From Oscheius dolichura (lineage: Eukaryota; Nematoda; Chromadorea; Rhabditida; Rhabditidae): DNA of 64,000 bases. Numbering within the stretch: the stretch's first letter is position 1; each line of letters opens with the position of its first letter. Made by a program: the position numbers and the translations under genes. The notes below the pieces were generated by a model. The model saw nothing but the letters and a program-made list of their open reading frames with translations. It made no database searches and was not told the origin of the DNA. The stretch is taken from positions 4,154,001-4,218,000 of the forward strand of contig OW051493.1 in NCBI GenBank assembly GCA_932521035.1, written 5' to 3'. This document shows positions 35,070-46,900 of this stretch, one piece after another.

Positions 35070-37250
35070 ATGACTGTCACCTACTCGCTCGAGGTGTCCT
35101 CCTCCTCCTTCTTCTGCCTCTACCGTCTTCTCTTTCGATGGAAGGTGAGTCCTCTCCTCCTCGTCCTCCTCAAGCATCCTATCCAGGGGTCGGTGTGGAA
35201 GTCCGTCTGGTCGGAGTTGTGTGTCTGGCTCTTCTTCTACGGCGTTCTCAGCACCACTTACCGTCTCGTCCTCACCGGGCCACAGAGAGAGTCAGTCTTC
35301 CCTCCTCCCCAATAGTATTCTCGCCCTTCCAGACTTTTCGAGGACATTTCCATTTTCTGTGACACGTATTCCAGTTTCATTCCCATCACTTTCATGCTCG
35401 GCTTCTATGTTTCCGCCGTCTTCACCCGGTGGGGACAGATCTTCGAGAATATCGGCTGGATCGACACGTCAGTTGAACTTATCCGATACAGTAAGACGGA
35501 TGATTCCAGGCCGGGGTTGATGATAGCTGTCCACGTGGAAGGGACCTCAGAATTAGCCAGGAATATCAGGTACAGCCTACAATAAACAATGTAGAACGAG
35601 GATGCAGACGGAATGCCATGCGGTACATGGTGTTGACGCAGGCCCTCGTCTTCCGTGACGTCTCGGTCAGTGTCCGTAAGAGATTCCCCACTTTGAATCA
35701 CTTGGTCACTGCTGGTAACGAGTAGTCTACCCATCTAGAGCCCCTCTAGGTCTCATGACGGAGAAGGAACTCGAGATGTTCAACAGCGTGGCCTCGCAGT
35801 ACGTCAAGTACTGGCCTCCCATGCAGTGGCTCTTCACCGAGCTCAAACGGGCCCGGGAGATGGGACTCATCGCCTCGGACATCATCTACACCGACCTCAT
35901 CGAAAAGGTCTTTCCCTCCCCCCTCATCACCCCTGTTTAGATCCGTGTATTCCGAGTCAATGTCCTCACTTTGACTATGTATGACTGGGTATCGGTGCCC
36001 CTCCTCTATACCCAGGTTTGTTCCACTACAAAAGGGGAGATCTCGGGTTTCAGGTAGTCCACTTGGCTGTCCGCTCTTTTTTCATGGTTGGCCTCATGGG
36101 TCGGCAGTTCCTCCAACCGACCAGACAACTCAGTCACGTCGGGTTCAAACACACGGTTCGGGAGAGGACGGACAGCCGACACAGAGCCGTTTAGATAGAT
36201 ATCTACGTGCCCATCATGTCCATTTTGCAAATTATCTTCTTCGTCGGCTGGATGAAGGTAATTGAGGGAGGGGGAGGATGAGAAAGGACATGTTTCAGGT
36301 GGCAGAAGTTATGTTGAATCCCCTCGGCGAGGACGACGAGTACGTTTTGTCTAAAATAGTAAAAGAATGAATTCAGTGATTTTGAGACGAACTGGATCCT
36401 GGATAGGAACCTCCAAGTCGGGATGAGCATGGTGGACGACCAGTACGACAAGACGCCCCCGATGGAGAGAGACGCCTTCTGGGAGGACGTCATGGCCGAG
36501 CCCCTTTACACCCAGGCGGCCATCCGGCCCTGTAACCCCCAGGTCGGGAGCTGTGCCAACATCCCGTAGGTGTCCCTTGGTTACTGTAGGATAGATACTT
36601 TTGAGAGCCCAAGTGGATGACTTTGTGATGCTTCGCTGTCGACGGACGAGTCTCCAAAACCACCTGGATATGGGTATCCCGCGGGTTCATAGACCAAGAC
36701 ATAAAAGCCGTTTCAGAGGACGCCGAAGTGGTTCCAGTGACCGGTGTGGATTGGCGACCTGGGAGTCGCTACGGCAGCAGTGAGTCGCACGCCTTTTCGC
36801 ACTCTTTCCTCGGCCAATCCAATCGAAAACTGAGCGAAATAATTCAAAGGATACGCCCGCGATTCTCGAGTAAGTACTCGCCAAGCGGCAGATAGCATCT
36901 GCCCGTTTTCAGGCAGTACTTTTGACCGGAAGGCGCCGGCTTCTGCCCGAACTGCAGAAGAGGCGCCGCCCAGCCCCGGGAAGGACTCCCTCAACACGTC
37001 TTTCGCGGAGTCCTTCACAAGCATGCCCAACATGAGCAGCTATTATATGAACGGGTCGATACAGCCGGAAGAGAAGAACGAAGAGAAGGAGCCCACGCCC
37101 CTGCCTGTCATCCACGAAGAGGGGAAGAGGAGTCCCACCGACTCAGGTTGAAATAGCTGTTTGGGGAGACAGATAAATTCAGACCCCACCCTGAGTCCGC
37201 CGACCCCCTCGCCCAAAAAACGGAGATTCTCGTACGACAGCGTCGGCTGA
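35070..37250 (+). CDS. Bestrophin chloride channel
   Basis: Calcium-activated anion channel of the plasma membrane. The N-terminus MTVTYSLEVSSSSFFCLYRL and LLFRWKGSVWKSVW match worm bestrophins almost throughout. SFIPITFMLGFYVSAVFTRW is the second membrane segment. Later exons give PTMTEKELEMF-type MTEKELEMFNSVASQYVKYW, PMQWLFTELKRAREMGLIAS, the calcium-clasp region VMLNPLGEDDEDFETNWIL (the join at the acidic run is approximate) and DRNLQVGMSMVDDQYDKTPP. The C-terminal tail is Ser-rich and ends KKRRFSYDSVG. Bestrophins assemble as pentamers. C. elegans has a large family of them; no duplicate is seen here. Confidence 0.92.
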
Positions 37251-38218
37251 AGACGAGACAAAAGCTCTATCCTCTTCCGGATTTTCATGTTGATCTCATG
37301 GGCTGGTTGTAATAAATATTCGCTGTTCTCCCCCTCCCTGACATAAATGCCATTATCTGGATGGGGTAACTCTGTCGGATCTGTGTTTTTCTACAAAATG
37401 GACGTCGTCTCTAGATCAGATAAGACGGTGCCCAGTGGCAGAGAGAACATCCCATTGCGCAATGGCTTTTACAAAAAAAAGAGGCACAGAGAGGGAAAGT
37501 GCCTCGTTTTGGAGAGGACAGCTTAGCCTTTAGAATAAATACAAGAGGAGTAGTAGAGCCCTGTATTGGCAGGTGTGAATGTAAGAATTCCGTAAGACTT
37601 CCCTTGATTTCGGCCCGCAGATCAGTCCTCCAAAGGTGGCACTGGTCTCCAGCAAATCGCTCGGACTGTGAGACGGCAGATGCCAAAGGATGCCCAATTG
37701 GAAAACTTCTTTGTTTTCAAGCCACACAACCCGATTGCGCCGCCACTTTTTGCATTTTTCTAAATCGCGATGTCGGTGGATCGAAAAAGAACTTGGCGGT
37801 TGCGTCTTACCGGCCACCGGAAATCCTCCGGAATGGCGGTATCTCATCCGACGTCCGGTGCCATTGATGGCCGGCTGGGTCGGACCAGTGGTCCGCGCCT
37901 CTCCGACCATTTTAACGGAGTTGCGCAACACTGCGAGCGGGCGACGACGCAGACGAGCCTTGCTTGGCACGTGGGGATCGAGTCCCTTTTTTGGGTAGCC
38001 GATCGGCCCGTAATGGACTAACAAGCTATATAAGCAGCAGGCGAAGGCTAGCAGGAGGAACTGGTAGGCTCTTTCTCTGGCGCACTCAAAGCATTCATTT
38101 TACCCGGGACACAGTATTTCCACGTCGTATTCAGACAAATTCCACACGGTGTTTCACTGTGTTTTATCCACTTCCTTATTCTCTTTCTCTAATCCTTCTT
38201 GACCTTTGCTTTTCCAGG
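37251..38218. other. Intergenic region upstream of the Thr-rich gene
   Basis: AATAAA for bestrophin is near 37312. Several open frames of 60-160 codons overlap each other on both strands at 37411-38024; none has a signal or family motif. I see no supported gene. Confidence 0.45.
38027..38034 (+). promoter_or_regulatory. TATA box of the Thr/Glu-rich gene
   Basis: TATATAAG is 192 bp upstream of the ATG at 38219, and TTTTCCAG sits immediately before that ATG. The leader may therefore contain an intron, or the start may be trans-spliced. Confidence 0.5.
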
Positions 38219-41200
38219 ATGAGGCTGGCGCTTCTCTCCCTCCTCTCACTTGTTCCATTGGTCACAGCTAACCGAGTGAGTCACGCCCTCCCTTCTCCGT
38301 TGACCCCTCCCTTTCAGACATCTTGTTTCGCTTATGTTGACTGTTTCGAGCGAGCACAGGTCCAATTAAAGGACTGTGTCGGTGGCTCGGCTGTGTCTCT
38401 GACCGTGGAGTCCAAGGATCAGACATGGACAGCGGCCGACCTGGTCAAGACGAACGGTCTCATCTTCAACCAGTGCCAAGATCGTCTCTACCGGGAGATC
38501 GTCGATTTCGACACACTCCAGCTTCTGGTCCAGGAGGATTCTCGGGAATGTTTCGAGAAGTTGCCCGGCAGCGGGAAGAGAATCACCTTTGTGAGTATTC
38601 TTCTTTTTTCCAAAGATAAAATGACTGTTCCAGAACGCGGCCTCGTGTGTCTATTCCCCGCTTCCTATCAGGGATTCCTACGGAAAGGACACTCCCCAGT
38701 GTGTCACTGAATACTACGACGACAGGCAGAGATGTGAACAGCTCCTCGAGTGCTGTCCCGACCACCTCCGCTGTGCCGAGAGGATGAATGCCGTCTCCGT
38801 GGCCTACCAACACGCCAAGGCCAAGAGCATCCAGATCGTTAACAACATGCTCAAGTGCGTCTCCTCCACCGAGCCCACCACCGTTGGAACAGTCGCCCTC
38901 ATCGAGAACCAACGCAGCAGTGTCCGGAATGCCGGCCTCCCCTTCTATCGTCCTGATGTGGCCACCGGTAATACTTTTCGGTTGATTGAAATATGGCGAA
39001 CCGTTCAGAGGAGAGGATAACCCGTCGTCTCAGCCTCACCTCTCTGGCTACCCTGGAACAGCGTAGACAGCGATTCAACCGCCGATACAACCAAGTTCGA
39101 GCCCTGCTCTCCCAGCGTGTCCACCACATTGCCACCGAGTCCTCCCGAACTATTACTCCACTTCCCACGACTCAGATCCCCAGTGAGAGGAGACTTGCCA
39201 TCATACGCAACCTCTTGAAGTGGGATTTCCTAAAATTATGAAATTAGTGGGTGTTTCAGGAATGCCGACGACCAGGAACTGGCCCAGTACGTGTCTCTGA
39301 TTGCCGACGGCAACTTCGAGAAGTTGAGCTCATTGGAGCGGGAGAAGATGAACAGGATGGAGAACGAGGAACAGGTGGACCAGGCCATGCAAAAGATGTC
39401 TAAGATCCGTGACGCCATCAAGGCGGCTTTGGCCACCAAGGAACAGAAAACCTTGAACTTTTTGGAGACATCGGCCAGCACAAACGATAAACTGGCCACG
39501 GTCTCGGAGAACGAGTGGAATAGCGACTTCCCCTTGATAGGCAAGGTCATGAGCGAGATCGATAGCGACACCCTCGTCAGGGCCAAGAAATTCGCCAATG
39601 CCTTGGGAGAGGCACTCCAGGCACAGAAGGAACTCCTCCTGGCCACAAAGGAGGTCGAAAAGGCCAAGGAAGACAAGGAAAAGGAGATCAAAGATACGCG
39701 AGAGGAGCACGAGGAGAAAAAAGACGAGGAACATGAGGAAAAGAAGGAAGAGGAGACCAAGACCGAGCCGTCGATGATCCATGGCAGCATTCCCTCCCAG
39801 AGGACGGCCGCTAAGGCCGACGCCGACGACAGAGAGCCCCACGACTTCGATCAGCTGACTCATAAACTTAGGAAGGGAGCTCTCGACGACGCCGAAACAA
39901 CCACCGAGGCAGCCACTACTCCCAAGCAGGAGACAACCGAGGCCACCATTGAACCCGTTCCCGCTGCCGTTAAAGAAATGCCAGCTCTTGTCCGCCCTCT
40001 GTCCCAGTCCAAGATGGTCAGCATTGTACAACCCCACAACGGCGCTTTGGAGACTGTAAAGGTGACTGAAGATGCTCCTACCGCCGAGGTCTTGGAACAG
40101 TTGGAGGCCGAAATTGAAAAGAAGGGACACAAAGAGCCGAAGGAAGAAACATCCGGGGAGATCAAGGGAGAAGACAAGAGGGCCGTCAACGACGACGTGA
40201 AACAGGAGAAGGAGGACAAGGAAGAGACGGAGAACCAGAAGGAGGTCAGCGAGAAGGATGTCGAGATCACGAAGGAAGAACTGACAACCACTGAAGAGCC
40301 CACAACTGTAGCTGACGAGCCAACCACCAAGAAGAAGGTCAAGGCCACAACACCGAAAGTGACCACAACAACCGAGGAAGAGACCACGACCACGGAAGAA
40401 GCGACCACTCCACTGACTACGACCGAGGAGCCGACTACCGCTGTCACCGAAGAGGCCACAACCACCGAGGAGGCCGCTACCACGACAGAAGAGACGACCA
40501 CCACAACGGAAGAGTCGACCACCACCGAGTTGCCGACAACTTCTGTTCCGTTGAACGAAAAGTCGAAAAAGTTGATGAAGAAGATTATGAAGGACATGAA
40601 GAAGAAGATCGATAAGATGAGGAAGAAGATCAAGCAGATGGCTGCCACAACGACAAAGGTCCCGACCACGACGACTGCTCCCGAAGACAGACCATCCCTG
40701 GATGTCGAACCGTTGACCGAGAGCGTCGAGGGCAGCGGGCTGGATGTGGTAGGGTTTTACCCATTAAAACGAAGAATAAGTTCAGACTACTGTCGAAGCA
40801 GTGACCACGACCGAAGTAATCTCCACCACCCAGAAGGCCGCCCCTGCCCAACATGGTGTCAATTTCTGCGCCTCTTTTGCCAACTGCGACGACATGGTCC
40901 GAGACTACCACGAACAGTGCGACAAGAGGTTCTCGCCCGATATCATCAACCACGGTAACCTACCACACTTTATGAGAGAAATCAACAATGTTCAGGAATT
41001 GAGGATGCCGAGATCGTGACCGTCTTGAGGAACGCCACCGTCAGTAATAATGAAATCGTACTCAGAGCCTGTCTCCGTCCTCTCGACAAGGCCTCCTACG
41101 CCAATGTGAGTCTGGGAAGAGAAAGGAAGGCAGCGGTTTCAGTTGAAACAACTATTGGCCATCCAACGAGGAGTGAGGAGGGCTTGTCTGGAGCTGGGAA

Positions 41201-41590
41201 GACACAAGAATGTCCTCTCCGAGGAGCAACTAGCCACCTGCAACGCTCCTCTCCCCTCGACCGAGGCTCTGGATGACTTCCTGGCCAAGAGCCATACCCG
41301 TTCGGAGGAGACCCACACCCTCTGCCTGGCCAAGCTGGCCCCTCTCCGGGACACCTGCGAGTCCGTCTCTGCGTGTTGTGCCTCAATCAACGCGTGAGCC
41401 TCCCCCTCCTCCCCTAAAATACTGGGAACTGTTCAGGTGTGACAATTATATCGCCTCGTCGCCGGTGCGACAACTGCGGGAAGAGGCCGAGGGTGTCCTG
41501 ATTAAGAGGCAGCACTCGTGCGAGGAGAGGATGTTGGACACGTTGAAATACATCCAGAAGAGGCTGACAACCAGAAGAAGACGGGTCTAA
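38219..41590 (+). CDS. Large secreted Thr/Glu-rich protein with two Cys-rich ends
   Basis: Signal peptide MRLALLSLLSLVPLVTA, then an N-terminal Cys module (TSCFAYVDCFERAQVQLKDC, later CVTEYYDDRQRCEQLLECC). A charged helical region follows (SLEREKMNRMENEEQVDQAM, VEKAKEDKEKEIKDTREEHE), then a Thr/Glu-rich stretch of TTTEE-type units at about 40280-40545 and a Lys-rich helix (LMKKIMKDMKKKIDKMRKKI). The C-terminal Cys module opens FCASFANCDDMVRDYHEQC and contains RDTCESVSACCASINA. The C-x5-C motif with aromatic and small residues begins both ends, so I infer a duplicated module. Likely extracellular and O-glycosylated. No known family. The long exon 39259-40748 also holds long antisense frames, which are shadows of the repeat. 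Confidence 0.8.
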
Positions 41591-41729
41591 CTTATCTCAG
41601 AGTGTAATATGTGGACAGTGCCAATAACCCCACGTGCTAATGCTAACCCCTGCAATAAATGTCTTCATTTCTCTCTACTTCCGGGACTGGAGATGGCAAA
41701 AAGGGAATGAACCGTAGGGAATGGGAAAA

Positions 41730-43704
41730 TTAATGCTGGGTGCTGATGTACTTCCACTGGGCGAACTCGTCGATTCCTTGGGCAGCTCCTTCGCGACCCA
41801 GGCCGCTCTCCTTCACCCCACCGAATGCCGCCTCTGCACACGAGATAATACCTAAATGTGAGATGGAAGGGAGAGCAGAGAAGGGACAGACCTTCGTTGA
41901 CTCCGATCATGCCGACCTGGAGCCGGCGGGTGACGCGGTAGATCTGGGACGAGTCCTGGGTGAAGACGTACCCAGCCAGGCCGGACCGGCTGTTGTTGGC
42001 CTGTTTCAAGACCGTCGCCTCATCCGAAAATCTACAGTATTCCATTAGATGGAGACAAAAGATTGGGGATACTTCCTAATAGCAGCAATAGGCCCGAAGA
42101 TCTCGGTATGGGCAATCTCCATGTCCTCGGTGACGTCGGTGAGGAGAGTCGGCTGGAAGCAGAATCCCTTTCCCCGTTTTCCTCCCAGAATCAGCTTGGC
42201 TCCCTTGTTTACGGCGTCCTCCAGGAGGGATTGAATCTGAAGAAGGGAAGGTAAACAATCCCCGGGAAGGATCGAAGACCTTTTCGACTGCTCGCAGATT
42301 GATCAACGGGCCCTGGGTGGTGGCCGACTCCAGGCCGTCACCCATTTTCAGCGACTTCATGGCCTCGGCCAGTTTCTCGATGTACTGTTTATAGATCTGA
42401 ACGGGGTTATTGAGCAGGCCAAGGAGGTTCTACCTTCTCGTGAACAAATATCCTATTGGCGGAGACACACGTCTGTCCGGAGGCCCGGAACTTGGTAGCT
42501 ATCGTTCCCTGAAAGAGGGTAGTTCCCAAAATCAAATACAAATTCTAACCTTTACGGCAGTCTCGAGGTTGGCCGAGTCGAAGACGATCAGAGGAGCGTT
42601 TCCGCCCAGTTCGAGGCAGACTCTCTTGACGGTGGAGGCAGACTGAGACAGGAGGATCTAAATCTTCGTCTAATCTACTGGAATACCATCTGAACCCACT
42701 TTTCCGACGGCTGTACTGCCCGTGAAGCTGATGGCGTCGACATCCGTGGACTCACAGAGATATTTGGAGATTTTGGCGGTGTTGGCCCGATCGGAAGGGA
42801 TCACATTAAAGACTCCTGGAGGGAGACCGGCTTCCTCGGCTGTCTACAGGATATCTGTGAGGAATAGTAAGAGTATGTCACCTGGGCAAGGGCTAGGGCG
42901 CTCAAGGGAGTATCCTCTGCTGGTTTGACCACCAAAGTACAGCCGATGGCCAGGGCGGCGCCGGCCTTTCGGGCAATCATGGCGGCCGGGAAGTTCCACG
43001 GGGTGATGATGGCCACGACGCCGATGGCCTCGCGGATGTGCAGGTGCTCTCTGTTGAGGGTAGCCGAGCCGACAACCTGTAATCCCCAACAGATGGATAT
43101 CTTCAAAAGAAGCTACCTGCCCATAGATCCGGCGGGCCTCCCCGGCATACCAGTCAAAGAAAGCCGCCGAGTAGGCGATCTCCCCCTTGGCCTCGGCCAG
43201 CGGTTTTCCCTGTTCCAAAGTTAGGATTCTGGCCAGTTCTGCCTCTTTTTCCGTGTAGATGTCAAACCATTTCCGGAGGATGGCTCCTAAAGGGAAAAGT
43301 CTAAAAGAAGGGGACCAGTACCTCGTTGTTTGGGTGTTGTCTCCAACGACCACTTTTCGAAGGCGTCTCGGGCCGATTTCACTGCCTAAAATACGCTTTA
43401 TCCTTTTATATTTTCCGCTTTTCTACCTTCTCCGCGTCGGAAACATCACAATTCGACACGGGAGTGATGATCTCATTCGTGTACGGGTTCAAGACATCAA
43501 ACGTTTTCTTCGAAGCCGCGTCTACTTGTTTACCTGAAAATTATTCCAGTCAAAGACGATAATTTGGTGGAGTAAGCCCCAAAAAGGAGAAGAAGAACCT
43601 GCCTCCAATATAGGCCAAAGCTCCTTTGGGGAGAAGCGGTGTGGAGAAGGACGAGGCAGCCCTCATGACTGATACGGGGAGGGCTCCGCGTATTTTTAGC
43701 ATGA
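41730..43704 (-). CDS. Succinate-semialdehyde dehydrogenase, mitochondrial
   Basis: Oxidises succinic semialdehyde to succinate with NAD(P), the last step of GABA breakdown. The start [20 protein letters not shown] looks like a mitochondrial presequence. Conserved parts in order: [108 protein letters not shown], and the catalytic Cys loop [20 protein letters not shown]. It ends [11 protein letters not shown]. Nucleophile Cys and the NAD loop are intact. The join between YIGG and KQVDAAS keeps frame only with a GC donor. The AT-richer spacer 43705-43996 to cactin shows no exon. Confidence 0.93.
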
Positions 43705-43996
43705 TGACCGGGACCAGACGGAAAAAGAACCGGTCTTCGGCTGAACTTTAAACTTTTCACGGGTCTCTCCATTTATCTTGTCGTAACAAGCCATCGTAAC
43801 CCCGGCACGGCCAGAAAAATTTCACAAATTCGAACATCGTGACAAGACCCGCGGAAAATGTCCTTTACGGAAATTAAAATTTTCGAAGTTTTATTTCTGC
43901 TGCGTCGTTCTGTCTCTTTGTTGCAGTTCTTCTTTCTGTGACTTTGCATATCGTATTACCACATTTCTTCTATAATACATATGATTTATAGGCAAT

Positions 43997-46900
43997 ATGG
44001 GCAAAGACGATAAACCTTCCAAACATCGGAAGCGATCACGCTCCTCAAGCCTCGACAAGGAATCGCGAAAAAAGAAAAAAGCCCATAAAAGAAGACGCAG
44101 CTCTTCATCTAGTAGTAGTGATGAAGAGCTAAAGTTTGAGGTATGTATGCTAACAAGCTTAATCGAAACTATTTTAGTTACATCTGAATAAGGAACGAGA
44201 AGAAAAGAAACGATTAAAGAAAGTAGACAAAGAACGTCGCAAAGAAATGGAAACACCAGAGGAGAAAAGAGCTCGAAGGTTAGCTAAGAAGATGGCAAAA
44301 GTAAGCAAAATAATATCAGTTTATTTCAGTATTTAGGAAGCTAAGCGAAAACAAGCGAATGATGGCTATCTTCCTCCACAAATAGCATATACAAACGATA
44401 ATAATCCTTTTAATGATACTAAACTGACGGACACTTTCATTTGGGGTAAAAAGCTTCAAAAAGACGGCAACCAGAAAATGTCCAAAAACGAAATTGAAGC
44501 AGAGTAAGTTTCTGATCTATAATTTATAGCTTCATGGTTTTCACCTGCTTATAATAAATCAGATTAATTTAATAATAAATTTTCAGTGTCAGAAAGCGTG
44601 TAGAAAAGAACTTCAGGGAAGTAGAAGAATTGAAAAGAGCCCGTGATGCTAGACGAGCAGCCAGGTAGATTTTGTATTTGTGATTTTAGTTTCCTATTTT
44701 TAGAGAGGATATGGACATGATACAACGTGACTTAGACAGAAAATCGCATGGAGAATGGACCGTCAAAGAATCCGAGTTCCAATTGCAACAAGCAAAAGTA
44801 CGGTCCAAACTTAGGATAGACCAAAATCGAGCGAAACCTATTGATCTTTTATCACGGTAACTTTTTTTGACCGCTATTAGATCACAATTTACAGATATAT
44901 TCAGTTTGGTGACGACAAAATTGACGATTGCGATTTTGATCTAGACGACCCGCTTTCTTTTATAAAAGACTTAACACAGGAAGACTACGACGATCTTATG
45001 GAGGACATAAAAGTAATTCATTTATTTTAGCCTATTTCGGTATAGGTTTATAGAAGGCTGGAAGGTGACCGTCATATCGAGTTTTGGGACGATATTCGTA
45101 CCGTTGTCGATAGTGAAACTAAAAAACTACAGAGTGAGAATTCAAGAAAAGCAATTCACGGATCAGTTCACAAGGATGTTTCTAAAATAATGAAGGTGGG
45201 CTCGAGTTTTTATTCTATTTATTTAAAAAGTCGGCCGTGAAATAGATCTAGTCATTTTCATTCGGGCCATTGCCAGAAAGGGAAACGCGCTCAGCAACGA
45301 AACTGAAAATTGGTTTTAAATGATGATATTATGCCATTACCGAGGAAGTTCATCTTCAGTAGGATCCCGCTCAAAGTCAAAATTTTCCTCATGGTCAGCG
45401 ATTCCACCCACTTGCTGATAGATCTCCCTCACCAAAGCTAGAATCTGGTTATATGCGTAGTCGGTGAGGGGCTCATCGGATGCAGGTCCATGAATAATAC
45501 CAAAAATTTCTTTATATCTGAAAAGACATACTGGTTTGTAACCAAAGGCTGATTACTGTTCTGGAAGACCATCAAACAGCTGATCATCTATGGCACTACC
45601 CTTGATCCACTTCACGTCTTCTTCTCTCTCCCCATCCCAGGGAAGACCCTTCACCAGATAAATGAAAAAGTACATCCAAGCTTCAAACTCATCGCGCTCG
45701 TGAATGATCGATGCTCTAGCATTGGGAACTCCGTTGTCGATAGGAGTGTCAAAATGAGCCGCGAGGGGAGCGAAGAGGAGGCATCCACTCCATGTCATGG
45801 GGAATTTCTCCCCGTTATTGTCGCTGGACTTTCGCAGATTGGAAATATCGGCCATGAAAAGATGGCGGGATGCCGCATCAAGGTGGAACTGATCAAGCTC
45901 GAGAGATCTCATCATATACCCCATCTTATGAACAGTACGCATGATCTCAAAAATTATAGCCTGGCTCATATGTAGTGGTTACCTGAAGAATATCTTCAGC
46001 AAGACGGGCAGCAGATCCGTGGCCAAATTTTTTCTTTGAAAATTCATAGCATTGCTCTAAAGTCGGGCCACCACGGAAGTACAATGCCAGGATGGTATAA
46101 CCATCAACATGGAAGATAGAATGGACCTGAGAAAATTTCGGCCATTGCCCTTCTTGTTCAGCTTTGCAAAGAAACGCTGCTTCCAATGTTGCAACAGGCA
46201 TTTTTTCATTTCCCATCCTAAGAACCAGCTCCTTTTCATCAGGTCCCATAGCAAGATAAGTCGGTCCCACGTTGTCGTTCCAACCAATGCGCTCAAAAAT
46301 CTAGAGAAAAACATCTTTATACTATTTTGTGCTTACTTGACAGCGTCCATCCAAAACGTGTCCCTCCTGATACATAGGAAACCCGTTAAGTACTTGGAAC
46401 TCTTTTACACCGCCTTCAAAGATGGCTGCCGCATTAGCAGTAGGCAAAGATGGGCCCATAGGCTCCTGTAGGAATAATAAATAAATTAGAAAGGGAAACA
46501 TACCGAGTTATCAATGCCCTCTTCCATTAGAAATTTGAAGAACAGTTGTTCTTTAGGTGTAAAGATAGAAGATTGAATGATTTTTACGCATTTTTTTCAA
46601 GTTACTTTTCTACAGGTTATTTTCAGGATAAATCGTTGTCTGAACTAGTCAAATTGGAAGCTGATATACGCAAGAAAATTGACTCCGGCTCATCTACAAT
46701 GGATATTTCTTATTGGGAAGACATTTTTGGTAAGTAACATTGGTTGTTATCTCATTTTACTTCAGATCACGTAACTGTCCATATAGCCAAGACAAGACTA
46801 AAGGAGTTGCATCAGAAAATGCTAAAAATGAAACTAAAGAAGATACGAGAAGAGCAGATGAAGGAAATGGCCGATTCTAACAACTTGGATAAGAAACCAA

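Noticed and set aside
37530-38024. Minus frame of 164 codons upstream of the Thr-rich gene
   Set aside because: No domain, no splice sites and several competing frames on both strands in the same interval.
39236-40669. Long minus-strand open frames of 184-269 codons opposite the Thr/Glu-rich gene
   Set aside because: They are low-complexity Val/Ser translations of the antisense of the TTTEE repeat. The plus-strand frame has a signal peptide and in-phase introns.
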